Assembly (NCBI GenBank): GCA_029204225.1
Contig: CM055104.1
Coordinates: 23,608,285 to 23,672,284 of the forward strand
From: Diphasiastrum complanatum
Taxonomy: Eukaryota > Streptophyta > Lycopodiopsida > Lycopodiales > Lycopodiaceae
Direction of reading: 5' to 3'
Length of the DNA: 64,000 nucleotides
Shown: in pieces, positions 33,933 through 43,550 of the stretch
Numbering within the stretch: position 1 is the first letter of the stretch
How the letters are laid out: each line of letters starts with the position of its first letter
Notes under the pieces: model-generated
Databases searched by the model: none
Told to the model about the DNA's origin: nothing
What the model saw: only the letters and a program-made list of their open reading frames with translations
Translations under genes and position numbers: made by a program

Positions 33933-34901
33933 ATGTTGGGGTCAGGCAGTGGTGAAAGCTCGAGAGACTTTGTAAAAAATTTATATGAATCATTAACTCC
34001 TGAGCAGAAAACACAACTGCAAAATATGCTTAGCCATTGAGGGTGGTCCCTCACAAGCGGCCGCGGCTCCCGCCCCCACCGAAGAGTCATCCACAAATCC
34101 TTATTATGACGTGGATCCTCAAGGCAATATAATTGCCAATAGAAAAGGGAGGGTGGTTTTGGACTGACTCTATTCTTTATGCCAATGCCATTTTGGCGAC
34201 AAATTATTTAGTAAATGGTCCGAACAACCTGCCGCTGATAACCGACAGGTTATTGGTACCCTTCGTGACGAATTCCAACAAGAAGAGGAATTCGAGGAGA
34301 AGGAAATTCATAAGCATATGAGCTTATGGATTAGGCATCGTCGTGATATGGCACAACGAGCTTATATGGACGGGCAATCCAACCCCTCTTGGTGTTCAAG
34401 AAATGATTGAAACCGTGTAAAAGCGGATGAACAAACACCAAATAAATACAAGATTCAGAAAGATGTTGTGGCCGCTAGGATGCATGGGATAGGCAATTCT
34501 AGGTTGGGCTCGAGCGGAAAGGCGGGCTTGCAAGCAAGCATGGTAAGTGAACTTACACTACTCTTATAGTTTATTTTTGATTTCATATGTTTTTATTTTT
34601 TAATATGCATTATGACTAGCTGCTTCAACGTAGCCCTAAATTAATTTCAACTTAAATTGAATGCATGGATAGTTTGCAGACTATGGATGTCTGCCAACTA
34701 AGGAGGCGTACGATGCATTAGTCGACAAACTAAAGAGCGAGGATCATCCTCCAAATGTAAGTATTAGTTTTTGTATTCATACTAATGTGGTTTGTATCAT
34801 GACGTCAATTTTATTTAGTTTAATATAATCAAGCATTAAATATCAATGTAGTTTGTTTGTTTGTATTCATGCAGACTGGACGTCACGACGACGACGAGTA
34901 G
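33933..34901 (+). pseudogene. CACTA (En/Spm)-type element gene, last exons
   Basis: A hydrophilic protein (VKNLYESLTPEQKTQLQNML, then in another frame EESSTNPYYDVDPQGN, HMSLWIRHRRDMAQRAY, YKIQKDVVAARMHGIGNS) is followed by two short exons with clean borders. Exon to 34542, intron 34543-34672 (GTAAGT...AG), exon 34673-34756 (DYGCLPTKEAYDALVD), intron 34757-34874 (GTAAGT...GCAG), exon 34875-34901 (TGRHDDDE and stop), all in phase. The upstream exon has at least two frame breaks. The pattern resembles the Ptta/En/Spm transposase_24 family of CACTA elements, which fits the subterminal repeats 440 bp downstream, but that assignment is tentative. Confidence 0.55.
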
Positions 34902-35344
34902 ATTAGGTTTATATATTTTAGTTGATGTTAGATCTAGAAAGACTCGTGCGACATTAAAGCACCAATTTTGTAATACATTGATTCATATTATGAAAATTGA
35001 TCGTGCTATATTGCCATTGCTTTTATATGTGCAATGTTCTTTTTTTCAAAAATTACAATGTCAAATTTAGAGATGTGGATTGACGTAATAACCAACTAAG
35101 AAATCAAAACCATAAAATATAAAATATAAAATAGTAGTTTAAGAATATAAAATGAAAAGTAGTTTAAGAATGAAAAGTACCTCATGCTTAGTTTGTTATT
35201 TGATCCAAATGTTGAATGCAACTCAAAAATATTGTTTTTAAAACAATTCACGAACATCACTTCTCCAAGAACTCAACTCGAAGAATAGCCCGATAAAAAT
35301 GCGCGCGCTATTTTTTACGCATTTTTTATTTTATTTTACCTAAT

Positions 35345-35545
35345 TTGGGACGTCAGAATTCGACGTCCTAATGCGTCGGATAGACATCGGACACACGTCG
35401 GACATTTTTTTTATCATTCTGTTAACAGAAGTCGGATTTCGACAACTTTATGGGATGTCGGAATCTGACGTCCAAGCATACGTGACATCGGATGGGCGTC
35501 GAACATCCGTCGGTGAAATTTTAGCATCATTCTGTGTTTACAGAC
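35345..35545. repeat. Subterminal repeat cluster (GACGTCGGA motif)
   Basis: At least eight copies of CGTCGGA/TCCGACG-type motifs in both orientations, several as palindromes (GACGTCAGAATTCGACGTC near 35350; GTCGGAATCTGACGTCC near 35457). Clusters of short inverted motifs next to the ends are typical transposase-binding regions of CACTA elements. The expected terminal CACTA/TAGTG is not seen; a copia fragment starts at ~35555. Confidence 0.6.
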
Positions 35546-35554
35546 GTCGGAACG

Positions 35555-35695
35555 ACAAGGAGGTGAGCTTAACGTACTGCAGAACGCAGGACATGGTTGC
35601 AGATATATTCACGAAGGCATTAAGTGTTAATACACACAACAAATTTTGTGCATTGCTTAGTCTGAAGATCAAGGCATTCACGAATCCAAATTAAG
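35555..35695 (+). pseudogene. Copia RNase H C-terminal end
   Basis: The frame reads YCRTQDMVADIFTKALSVNT, the conserved C-terminus of copia RNase H (VADIFTKAL), and stops at 35692-35694 directly before the polypurine tract. Everything upstream of this is missing. Confidence 0.9.
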
Positions 35696-35701
35696 GGGGG
35701 G
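35691..35701 (+). promoter_or_regulatory. Polypurine tract of the second copia element
   Basis: TTAAGGGGGGG just before the LTR start at 35702. Confidence 0.85.
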
Positions 35702-36883
35702 TGTTAGATTTATCTCCTCTACTCTCCTAAATCCTATTTTAATCTACCTCCATTCATGCTGCATTTTTACTCATGTTGTCGTACAGTCTGCATATTTACA
35801 TGTAAAATAAGACAGACAAAAAACTCGACTGCCTGCATAAATACAAGTAATTTTCCACAGGCGAAAAAGGCGAAAAACGTGACACTGTGTTTTTACACGT
35901 GATTTGTGACAGGCAAAAAAGGTGACACTATCTTACAAAATGCCCAAGGTGCCCTAGAAAAAGCGGATGCACCCCGTAAATCAAATCCTAAGGCATTTGT
36001 AAGAGTGTCGCATTTTTCACATCTTCACCAGCATTCATTTCGGCAAAGGCTGACGTCGCGGCCTTCTCACGATCATCCCATGCAACTGTGCTAACAGATT
36101 TGACAACAGCAGCAGCCACCCACGATCTCCTACAGACAACACATCCAGTTTGTACTTTTTTCGTCTACACACCTGTAAAATTGTGTGCATATATACATAT
36201 ATTGAATACCATTTTGCGTATTCAACACATAAGAGAGAAACAAGCAACGAGCATAATAGCATCAGAAGCTTATCAGAGATAGATGAAATGGATGCCCTCG
36301 TGCATCGATTCTTTGTATTGTCAGTAATAGGATTATTCCTTTCCCATATAGGATTAGCTTTGTAGAGGTCGTGGTTTCGTCCGCCATTGTCTTGTGCTCC
36401 ACAACATTATTGACATGTATATTTTACTATACTTAATCTGATAACAGCTCTGTTTTGTTCTGCGTTCAGATTTGTGTCAATATTGCTATGCTTTTCTACA
36501 TTCTGTCTGACTCTCTTATTGCTCAATCTGGTAATCTGTTCTTAGCAAATTAGTCTAGCTGTTTGCGACTAATATTTAGTCTTGCCTTTTGCGACTGATT
36601 ATCAGTTGAGCTCCGTCTAGCTCTTCGCGAATCATTCGCGACAAATTATTCTTCTGATGTTTTGTTGCTTAATGTTTGGCTACGTAATCAGATCGACCGT
36701 GATTTCTATCACTAAAGTTCTGTTCATTTTTTATAGGCGTAGTCATGCTTAGGGAAAGAGTAGTATAGCTCATTCCGCTGTGCACGAACACTTTTCGTTC
36801 GAGTTCGTTTCTTGTTCGAGGTTCGAGTTCGCTTCTTTTCGTGTTCATCTTCTCTTTGAGCCTTTTCGTTTCTCACACTAACA
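35702..36883 (+). mobile_element. Copia 3' LTR, ~1182 bp
   Basis: Starts TGTTAG right after the polypurine tract and ends CTAACA, a 6-bp terminal inverted repeat. Its 3' two thirds match the reversed solo LTR at 39898-40938 (CCACCCACGATCTC, CTTGTGCTC, CAGTCATGCTTA-type landmarks), so both belong to one LTR family. TATATAC-type sequence near 36185 may be the TATA region. Confidence 0.9.
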
Positions 36884-37309
36884 CACCCTCTACACCTAGG
36901 ACTTCCAATCTTTGATGTTCACAATCTTAAGATGAGACAGTGTAATTAGCATACCGAGTGGCTTACTTATCGATAGATAGAACCATACCAACGCAACAAT
37001 ACTAAACAACCAAAATCGTATAGTACCATGTCCAAACTCAATCAAAGTTATGCCATGTTAATGATACTAGCATTGTTCAAAACGTTAAATTGAATCTTAT
37101 AACTCAAAAGATCACAATTGAATGGGCTATCCAAACCATGATTCAAAACTTTGAGACATGTACCTTATGTGTGGGAGAAGGAAGCGGTATGCCAACGAGG
37201 AGCTCCCAAGTCACGAAGCTTACTGTAAGTCGACGTACCATGCATTCATCTTCATGTAAAACCCAATAGTATATGTCACTTAAGCCTTGTAGAGGTTCTG
37301 CAAATCGCG
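36884..37309. other. No gene seen
   Basis: Flank of the copia LTR. No domain, repeat or structured RNA recognised. Confidence 0.35.
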
Positions 37310-38101
37310 ATGGTAGATCGGCTAATCATCACACCTTGCCACGTCTACTGTAACGCAGAGGATACATCCACAGATCGTTCACTGGTTTCTAATCGTGGCC
37401 AATCAGTGTGCCCACAAATTGGTGTAGCGAGCAAGCAGGCTGTTCAGCGGACAGACACAAGGGTAGGTAGGAGTGCGACAATAGCTGCACCAAACAAACT
37501 TCACTCCATTACGCCTGAGACAGGTAACAGTCTGGTCAGATTCAGTGATGACCTGGAGGGCTCCTGAGCTAGCTAGGTTGGCGCACATTATGTATGCTGC
37601 TAAGTCATGTTTGGGGTATCCGATTCAGTTCCATGCATTCCTCAGGTGGCCACAAGCCTGCAATTACCTCAAAGGATTTTCTTCAGTAACATCAGAGACC
37701 TCCAGATCCAGAAATGCGTGGAGCTGGGAACATGCTGGAATTCGTAGAAACCTTCAGTGTTGGTCAGATAACGAGACTTTGTTGTGGATAGTGACAAGTA
37801 TTGCGTGCGGCAGATCGCTGTCAGAGCAGGCAGCAGGATTGAAAATGCACATCTTGGAATGGCCTGCGCAGAGTTTAATTGTGGCTCTTGTCCTGTCAGT
37901 AGTAATCTCCTTCATTGTCTCTGGGAACCGCAATTGGTCCAGTTCCCGTGTGATGGTAGGATCGCTTGCTGCTGCATGAAATGCAAGGGATTGGTAGTAG
38001 AGCTGCGACTGTCCACTGCTCTTTATATGCTTCAACTACTTTTTAATAAGTCAGAGCATGATGATAGAACTATATCTCTGTTGTTCCATCGGTCGCAATA
38101 G
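37310..38101 (+). CDS. Overlapping unknown ORFs, possible captured gene fragment
   Basis: Three overlapping frames (37310-37567, 37545-37979, 37784-38101). The 144-codon middle frame looks the most protein-like: PELARLAHIMYAAKSCLGYP, HAFLRWPQACNYLKGF and a hydrophobic stretch, QSLIVALVLSVVISFIVSG, that could span a membrane. The base composition is more balanced than in the flanks. No family is recognised and no transposon signature is present. It could be an exon of a host gene or a captured piece. Confidence 0.25.
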
Positions 38102-38500
38102 TAGAAAACCAGATATATCTTGTTGCAAACTTTGACCTCACCAAAGGAGTTTCATTTATTTGAGCTCTAGTTGCAGGCGCGATGAGTATAGATTGGCATG
38201 AAATGGCAATCTTTTCGGACAATAGAGGCTGCAATGGTGTTGAGCAGACAGTGGTAGGGCAAACATTTGGCTTCTGATGATAGACGAGTGAGCTGCTCTA
38301 TTGCTCTCTCAACCTTCACTCACTTCTCACACAACCACATCTTTCTCTCATCATCAAAAGCTAAAAACTCTACCTTCTCATTCTCTCACCCCTCCACGTG
38401 AAACACAAGCAAAGCTTCTTCAGTCATCTCACTCCTTCATCCTTTCACGTGAATGCAAAAATAGGCTTATCCTTTTATACCCATCTGTCACACCTTCCCC
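38102..38500. other. No gene seen
   Basis: CT/CA-rich stretch near 38290-38420; no recognised feature. Confidence 0.3.
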
Positions 38501-39010
38501 TTCAAAATGCCATACTTTAGTTCTTCAAGCCTTTCATGAAGGGTGTACTCTCATGTATCTCTTAGTTTTGATTTTATCACAATTGGTACCCTTCCCCTTT
38601 TGAAAAAGATGGATGGGTACAGGGGTACCACATCTTGTGAGTCAATTTCTTCTTTTACACTTGTTGGTGGTGTAAGTGGTAAGTACCTTACTTCATTACT
38701 CTTTTTAATTGGGTAGTCCTCTTTGCTACTTGTGGTCAACCCTTACCACTTTTAGGCAGGGTATTTTTGTTAAGCACTTTTTGACACTTGTATTTTCCTT
38801 TTGCGTGTCTGTGGTCCATGGCTCAACCCGTCGAGTATGCCGCTTCGACTTGCACTAGAACTTGCCTATATTTTTGCTGCAGTTTCCTTGACCCTGTCCC
38901 ACAATTTCCGACCATTTGTTGTGAGTTGATTTTTTTCTTTGCCGATTTTCCCGTGATCATTATTGGCGAGCACTCATGACTTGGGGTTTCTTCAAGGCAA
39001 CCGCTTCCTT
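38400..39010 (-). pseudogene. Unknown ORF downstream of the archaeal-type RNase H
   Basis: On the minus strand, ~200 bp after the RNase H stop, protein-like sequence resumes: KKPQVMSARQ, GRKLWDRVKETAAKI, then after stops SSKEDYPIKKSNEVRYLPL and EEIDSQDVVPLYPSIFF. It begins after a TTTTATTAATA box that also precedes the ORFs at 44.8 and 59.2 kb. Pro/Lys-rich, no domain recognised. It may be a third ORF of the Tat-like gypsy element. Confidence 0.35.
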
Positions 39011-39205
39011 GAAAAACACAATAGGCAATTTTTTGTATTAATAAAAAGTAACAGAGTACATTGGAAAATTCGCTCGGCCATGTCGGCTAGTATAATCGGG
39101 CCAATTCTAAGGTCGTAACCTATTCTATGGGCCATTTCTAAGGCCTCAAAATTTGCTCTAGCCACATTTTGGGCAGGCTACGTAGGCCGTACCAGATTTG
39201 GGATC

Positions 39206-39706
39206 TTAATACCATCCATAGTTCTGATGTCGTGGTAGGATGGCTTGTGCCACTGGGCACGGATCGCATTGCCAATGATGATTGTAATCATAAGCCAAGT
39301 TTGCTAAGCTGTCTGCGCGGTAGTTTTGATCTCTTGGAACATGCATCCATTCTATCAGGGGAAAGTTCTTTATGAGTTCTCGGATGGATGCGTTGTAAGC
39401 TCGTAGAATGCGGTCCCGGATCTGATACATCCCGGTCATATTTCGGATTAGGAGCTGAGAATCGCCCACGATTCTTAGAGCGTTTATGATAGGTGCGAAC
39501 TTGATTGCCATGTGTAGGCCGGACATGAGGGCTTTGTATTCGGCAATATTATTGGTGAATCCTGCCCCAAGCAAAATGCCTATGCTGGCCAGTTTGATTC
39601 CATTAGGATCACGTACCATAGTCTCTATGGCGCCCTCTCTGTGAGAGTGCCGACATGCTCCATCTATATTTAGGGTATAAGTATCTCGTTCTTGAGTAAT
39701 CTCCAT
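39206..39706 (-). CDS. Archaeal-type RNase H of a Tat-like Ty3/gypsy element, intact domain
   Basis: A 166-codon frame with a complete RNase H fold signature. The four catalytic acidic residues are visible: Asp15 in LNIDGAC, Glu56 in NIAEYKAL, Asp82 in IVGDSQLL and Asp132 in RADSLANLA, with HVPRDQNYRADS as the typical ending. It resembles the archaeal/bacterial RNHL type rather than the gypsy RNase H, which is separately present near 42250-42480. Plant Tat elements are known to carry such a second RNase H. It lies after the integrase C-terminus. A run of nine A residues just before ATG separates it by one frame from an upstream frame opening ATGGTGACACAAGTG, which itself follows a TTTTCAG acceptor-like sequence; expression by splicing or frameshifting is an inference. 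Confidence 0.85.
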   Translation of the reverse strand: MEITQERDTYTLNIDGACRHSHREGAIETMVRDPNGIKLASIGILLGAGFTNNIAEYKALMSGLHMAIKFAPIINALRIVGDSQLLIRNMTGMYQIRDRILRAYNASIRELIKNFPLIEWMHVPRDQNYRADSLANLAYDYNHHWQCDPCPVAQAILPRHQNYGWY

Positions 39707-39837
39707 TTTTTTTTATAGGTGGAATTTGTTTCTTTCCCAAGATTATATACAGGGACAAGGTCGATCCTGTTGGTCACTTGTGTCACCATCTGAAAATTGA
39801 GAGAGAGAAGTGGGGAGTGTATTAGATACTGTACAAT

Positions 39838-42480
39838 TTTTGCACCCGCTAACTTCCGTAGGTTTTAATCTTGTTAATATTGACCCGGTGCTTAAACTGT
39901 TGGAGAGAGGAGGAGATGAACGAGAGTTGAGAAAGGTGTCATATGTTATAAACGAAAAATTAGCTCAAAGGGGTAAGACGAACAAGAACGAGAAACGAAA
40001 CACAAACGAGAAACGAACTTGAACAGAAAGTATTCGTGCACAGTGGAATGAGCTATACGACTCTCTCCATAAGCATGACTATGCCTATCAGAATGAACAG
40101 AACTTTAGTGATGGAAATCACGGTCATTCTGGATTACGCATCCAAACATAATAAATGAAGCGCCAGAAGAATAATTTGTCGCGAATAGAAAATTATGTGT
40201 TGCAAATGATTCACGAAGAGCTAGACTGTGCTCGACTGATAATTAGTCGTGAAAGATTCGCGAAAGACAAGACTAAATGTTAGTCGTCTATTACCAGAAA
40301 GAAGAGCTAGAAAGATCAAACAAGATGAATAATAAACATAGCAATATTAACATTGATCTGAACGCAGAACAAAGAACTGTATCGGATTAAGTATATCAAG
40401 TATACATGTCAATAATGCAGTAGAGCACAAGACTATAGCGGACGAAACCGAGTGCCCTACGAAGCTTATTCAATCTGTAAACGAATGAACCCTTATTACT
40501 GACAATAAAGAATCAATGCACAAGGCATCTACTTCGTCTATCTCACTGAAAAGCTTTTGATGCTAATTTACATACACTCTCATCTATTCATCTTTCGTCA
40601 GGACTCAGTCGTCCAATACTCGACCTCTTGATCCATACTCTCTAATTCTCTCTCTGTATATATACATAATGTTACAAGTGTGCAGATGAAGAAAGTACAG
40701 GGTGGATATGCTGTCTGTAAGAGATCGTGGGTGGCTGCAATCGTTGTCCAGTTTGTTAGCGTAGCTGCATGGGGTGAGCATGAAGAGGGTGACGTTAGCC
40801 TTTGCCTTTTGTCCTTTTATCGCCTGTGAGAATTTGCATGTTAATATGCATACTGCGCGACAACGCGAGTAAATATGCAGCATGAATGGAGGCAGATTAA
40901 AGATGGGATTTGGGAGAGTAGAGGAAACAAATCCAACACAAACACCTCGCCGTTCAACTCAACTAATTTTGCGGTGTTATTCTCGTACAACTTTTGGATC
41001 ACGTAAGGGCCATTCCATCTGGGGCCCAACTTCTGAGGCATTAATTCATGCCTTGCGTCATAGAATAGTACTAACTGACCTTGGGTGAAGTGCTAGTCTC
41101 GCAAGTTCTGATCATGGACTTCTTTCATCAGTCGTTTGTGAGCCTCTTGGTGGTTTAATGTAGTTATCATGTGTTCGTCTAGATCTTGCAAAGTGTTCAG
41201 TCATTGTTGGATGGACTCTTTCCCTCCTGGGTCGTGTTTCATGGCAAACCGTAGGGATGGTAGTTCCACCTCAATAGGCAGAACACATTCCTGCCCATAC
41301 ACTAAGAAAAATGGAGTATGATTGGTGCTAGCTTTGTATGTGGTATTGTATGCCCATAGGACAGAGTATAGTTTCTTATCCCAATCCCGTCGGCTTTCTG
41401 ACACAGTCTCTCTTAGAATATCCACTAATTGTTTGTTTGTGATTTCTGCTTGACCATTGGCCTGTGGGTGGTAGGGGTTACTTTTGCGTTGTTTGATCGT
41501 TAGCTGATCAGTTAGGGCCTTGATTGTTTTGTTCAGGAAGTGGGTCCCTCTATTAGATACGATCTCCTAGGGAGTACCAAATCGCCCTATCACTTGTTCG
41601 AGTAAGAATCAAACTGTTTCTTTCGAGTTGTCCTTTGCTATTGATCGTGCTTCGGCCCATTTAGTAAAATAGTCGGTGGCTACTATGATGTAGTGTTTTC
41701 TACTAGAGGATGCCGGGTGTACTGGTCCCACGAAATCGATACCCCACTTTTTGAATGGAAGGCATGCCTGTATAGGAATCAATGAGCGTACCTTGTTTTC
41801 TGATATATCTATCCGCTAGCAAGTATCACAGTTTTTTGCATGGGTGTGAGCATCTTGGAATAGTGTGGGCCACCAATATCCAGCCCTTAGGACCTTCTGC
41901 CCTATGAAAATGGCCACTGCAAGCAGAATTGTGGCACTCGTCTAGGACAAATTTAGCTTTCTCGGGGGTTATGCAACGCCGGTATATTCCTTCCACCCCT
42001 CGTCTATATAAGATCCCTCCTATGAGTGCAAACTTCAAGGCCTGTAGTCGTAACTTCCGTTTTTCTTGGGTGGTCATGTCCTCGAGGGTATCTAATGTCG
42101 ATAAGTAAGTTGCTAATGCCGCATACCAAACGAGAATCTGTGCAACATCTACCTTCAATAGTTCTTTCAAGTGATCTGTCTCCCACTCGCTATCGGTGTT
42201 GGTCACCCCTCCTAGCTCACAGATGCAATTAGTAAGTCCTTGTAACCTAGGTGGGTTGCTCTAGAGGGCATAGTCAAATTCTTGAAGAGATATGATCCAC
42301 TTCATCAGTCGTTCGAATGGTTCTAGTTTGTTCATCATCAGAGTTACTACCGTGCTTTTGGTAAAGAAGGTCACTTTCTGGTGTAATAGATAATGTCTAA
42401 GCTTTGCGGTGGCGTAGGCTATCCCTAAACATATCGTTTTTACTACCTAAAGCAGGTTGGAGACCTGTATGACATATGTC
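39838..42480 (-). pseudogene. Tat-like Ty3/gypsy RNase H and integrase, split by a solo LTR
   Basis: Leftward from 42480: gypsy RNase H remnant (KLRHYLLHQKVTFFTK, FERLMKWIISLQEFDYAL), a linker, then integrase with HHCC region (GGILYRRGVEGIYRRC, DECHNSACSGHFH), first Asp in KKWGIDFVGPVHP near 41740, the second catalytic position reading IVSNRGTHF (family Asp replaced by Asn) near 41560, Glu in NGQAEITNK near 41450 and the C-terminal KLGPRWNGPYVIQKLYENN. The frame reaches NGEVF at 40939, is interrupted by the LTR, and resumes at 39897 (HRVNINKIKTYGS). Several in-frame stops are present. RT and protease are not attached; plus-strand gag sequence lies beyond 43.0 kb instead. Confidence 0.92.
39898..40938 (-). 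mobile_element. Solo copia LTR, 1041 bp, with 5-bp target-site duplication
   Basis: Plus-strand ends are TGTTGG at 39898 and CCAACA at 40938, a perfect 6-bp inverted repeat. Flanks are TAAAC (39893-39897) and CAAAC (40939-40943), a target duplication with one mismatch. The interrupted integrase reading continues across the flanks. No internal copia sequence is present, so LTR-LTR recombination removed it. It is of the same family as the LTR at 35702-36883, in the opposite orientation. Confidence 0.95.
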
Positions 42481-43070
42481 AATTTCATATCGTCTTTTGG
42501 TGACATCTTTCAAGTGATCCGAAGGGGGATCTTTAGCCATTATTTTTATTCTCCTGAGTTATATCATTGTCTATACCATGGTGACATCTTGATTAGATTG
42601 CAGCATTGTGGAGACTGTAGCTACTTTGAGGTCCACGAACTCACTGTTGATAGATCTGGGCGCCTGATTGATGCTTTATCCACCCACTATGTAGAAGTAA
42701 CAAAACCCTCATTAGAAGTCCTAGTACAGTCACCAGGTTCAGCCAATAGTACTAATGCTTGAAATAACTATGGAGGAGATCTTCGATGAGAATATGATTG
42801 GATAGTAGCTCAAGAACTCCATAGGCAAGTGAGATAGGAATGGGATTAAGAATGATTGTATACCCCTTCATCAACTATATCTCCAGAGGCTTGGAAACCC
42901 TCTATTAGCCGTGAAGGCATGGTTTAGTTGATAAAACATGTCAGGGATTGCCATTCTAGAATCAAGTTTGAGACATGTGCAGCCATCCTCATAGCAGCAT
43001 GATATTAAAAATGTTGCACCCTGTTAAGTTATTCCCTCCCCTATGTTGATCCCATGCTGAGGAAAAAGCC
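42481..43070 (+). other. Unassigned region with one short ORF
   Basis: The frame 42457-42762 (101 codons; GDILIRLQHCGDCSYFEV, RSGRLIDALSTHYVEV) looks somewhat protein-like but is unassigned. The rest up to 43070 may be the end of a gypsy LTR, since a PBS-like sequence follows. Confidence 0.3.
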
Positions 43071-43077
43071 TAAGAAA

Positions 43078-43098
43078 TTTGGTGCGTCTGCTGGGAGG
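43078..43098 (+). promoter_or_regulatory. Degenerate gypsy primer-binding site
   Basis: TTTGGTGCGTCTGCTGGGA resembles the TTTGGCGCCGTNGCCGGGGA site common in plant gypsy elements, and gag follows on the same strand. A diverged copy (GGCTGCCGGGAGG) recurs 80 bp downstream as part of a short duplication. Confidence 0.45.
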
Positions 43099-43199
43099 AA
43101 CATTATATTGCTTGGAAGAGTAATTATCCATGTCATTGGTCTACAAAGCATACGTTTTAGGAACTGGCTGCCGGGAGGAACATTATATTGCTTGGAAGA

Positions 43200-43440
43200 G
43201 TAATTATCTATGTCGTCGCTCACAAATGGGTCAGCTAGGAGATGGTATTATAGCTTGCCTAGGAGGTCCCTTAGACTATTTCTACTTGAGTATGCTCCAC
43301 GTCGCACCCTCGATGGTCTGTTGTTTACAATCAGCTCACGTCAACAAGATGAAGGTGAAATAGTTCGCCAATATCATCGTGGATTGACTGAATTAACATG
43401 ACATGTAGATTCCATGGTGCAATTACCCCCCAACTTTCTT
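43200..43440 (+). pseudogene. Gypsy gag fragment
   Basis: The frame starting near 43210 reads LTNGSARRWYYSLPRRSLR, EYAPRRTLDGLLFTI and EIVRQYHRGLTELT, the core of the retrotransposon gag domain of Tat-like gypsy elements (A..WY..L and RQYH.RL.EL). A stop follows and the reading ends by about 43440. It is on the opposite strand from the integrase to its left, so the gag and pol pieces here are not one collinear element. Confidence 0.75.
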
Positions 43441-43550
43441 TCTGAGAGGCCTAAGAGATGACATACAGAATATATCTACAACCCTAAGTCGTCTATTGTA
43501 CACACAAGGTATGCCGCTATGCGACCTGGTCTTCCAAAAATTGGTATTGT

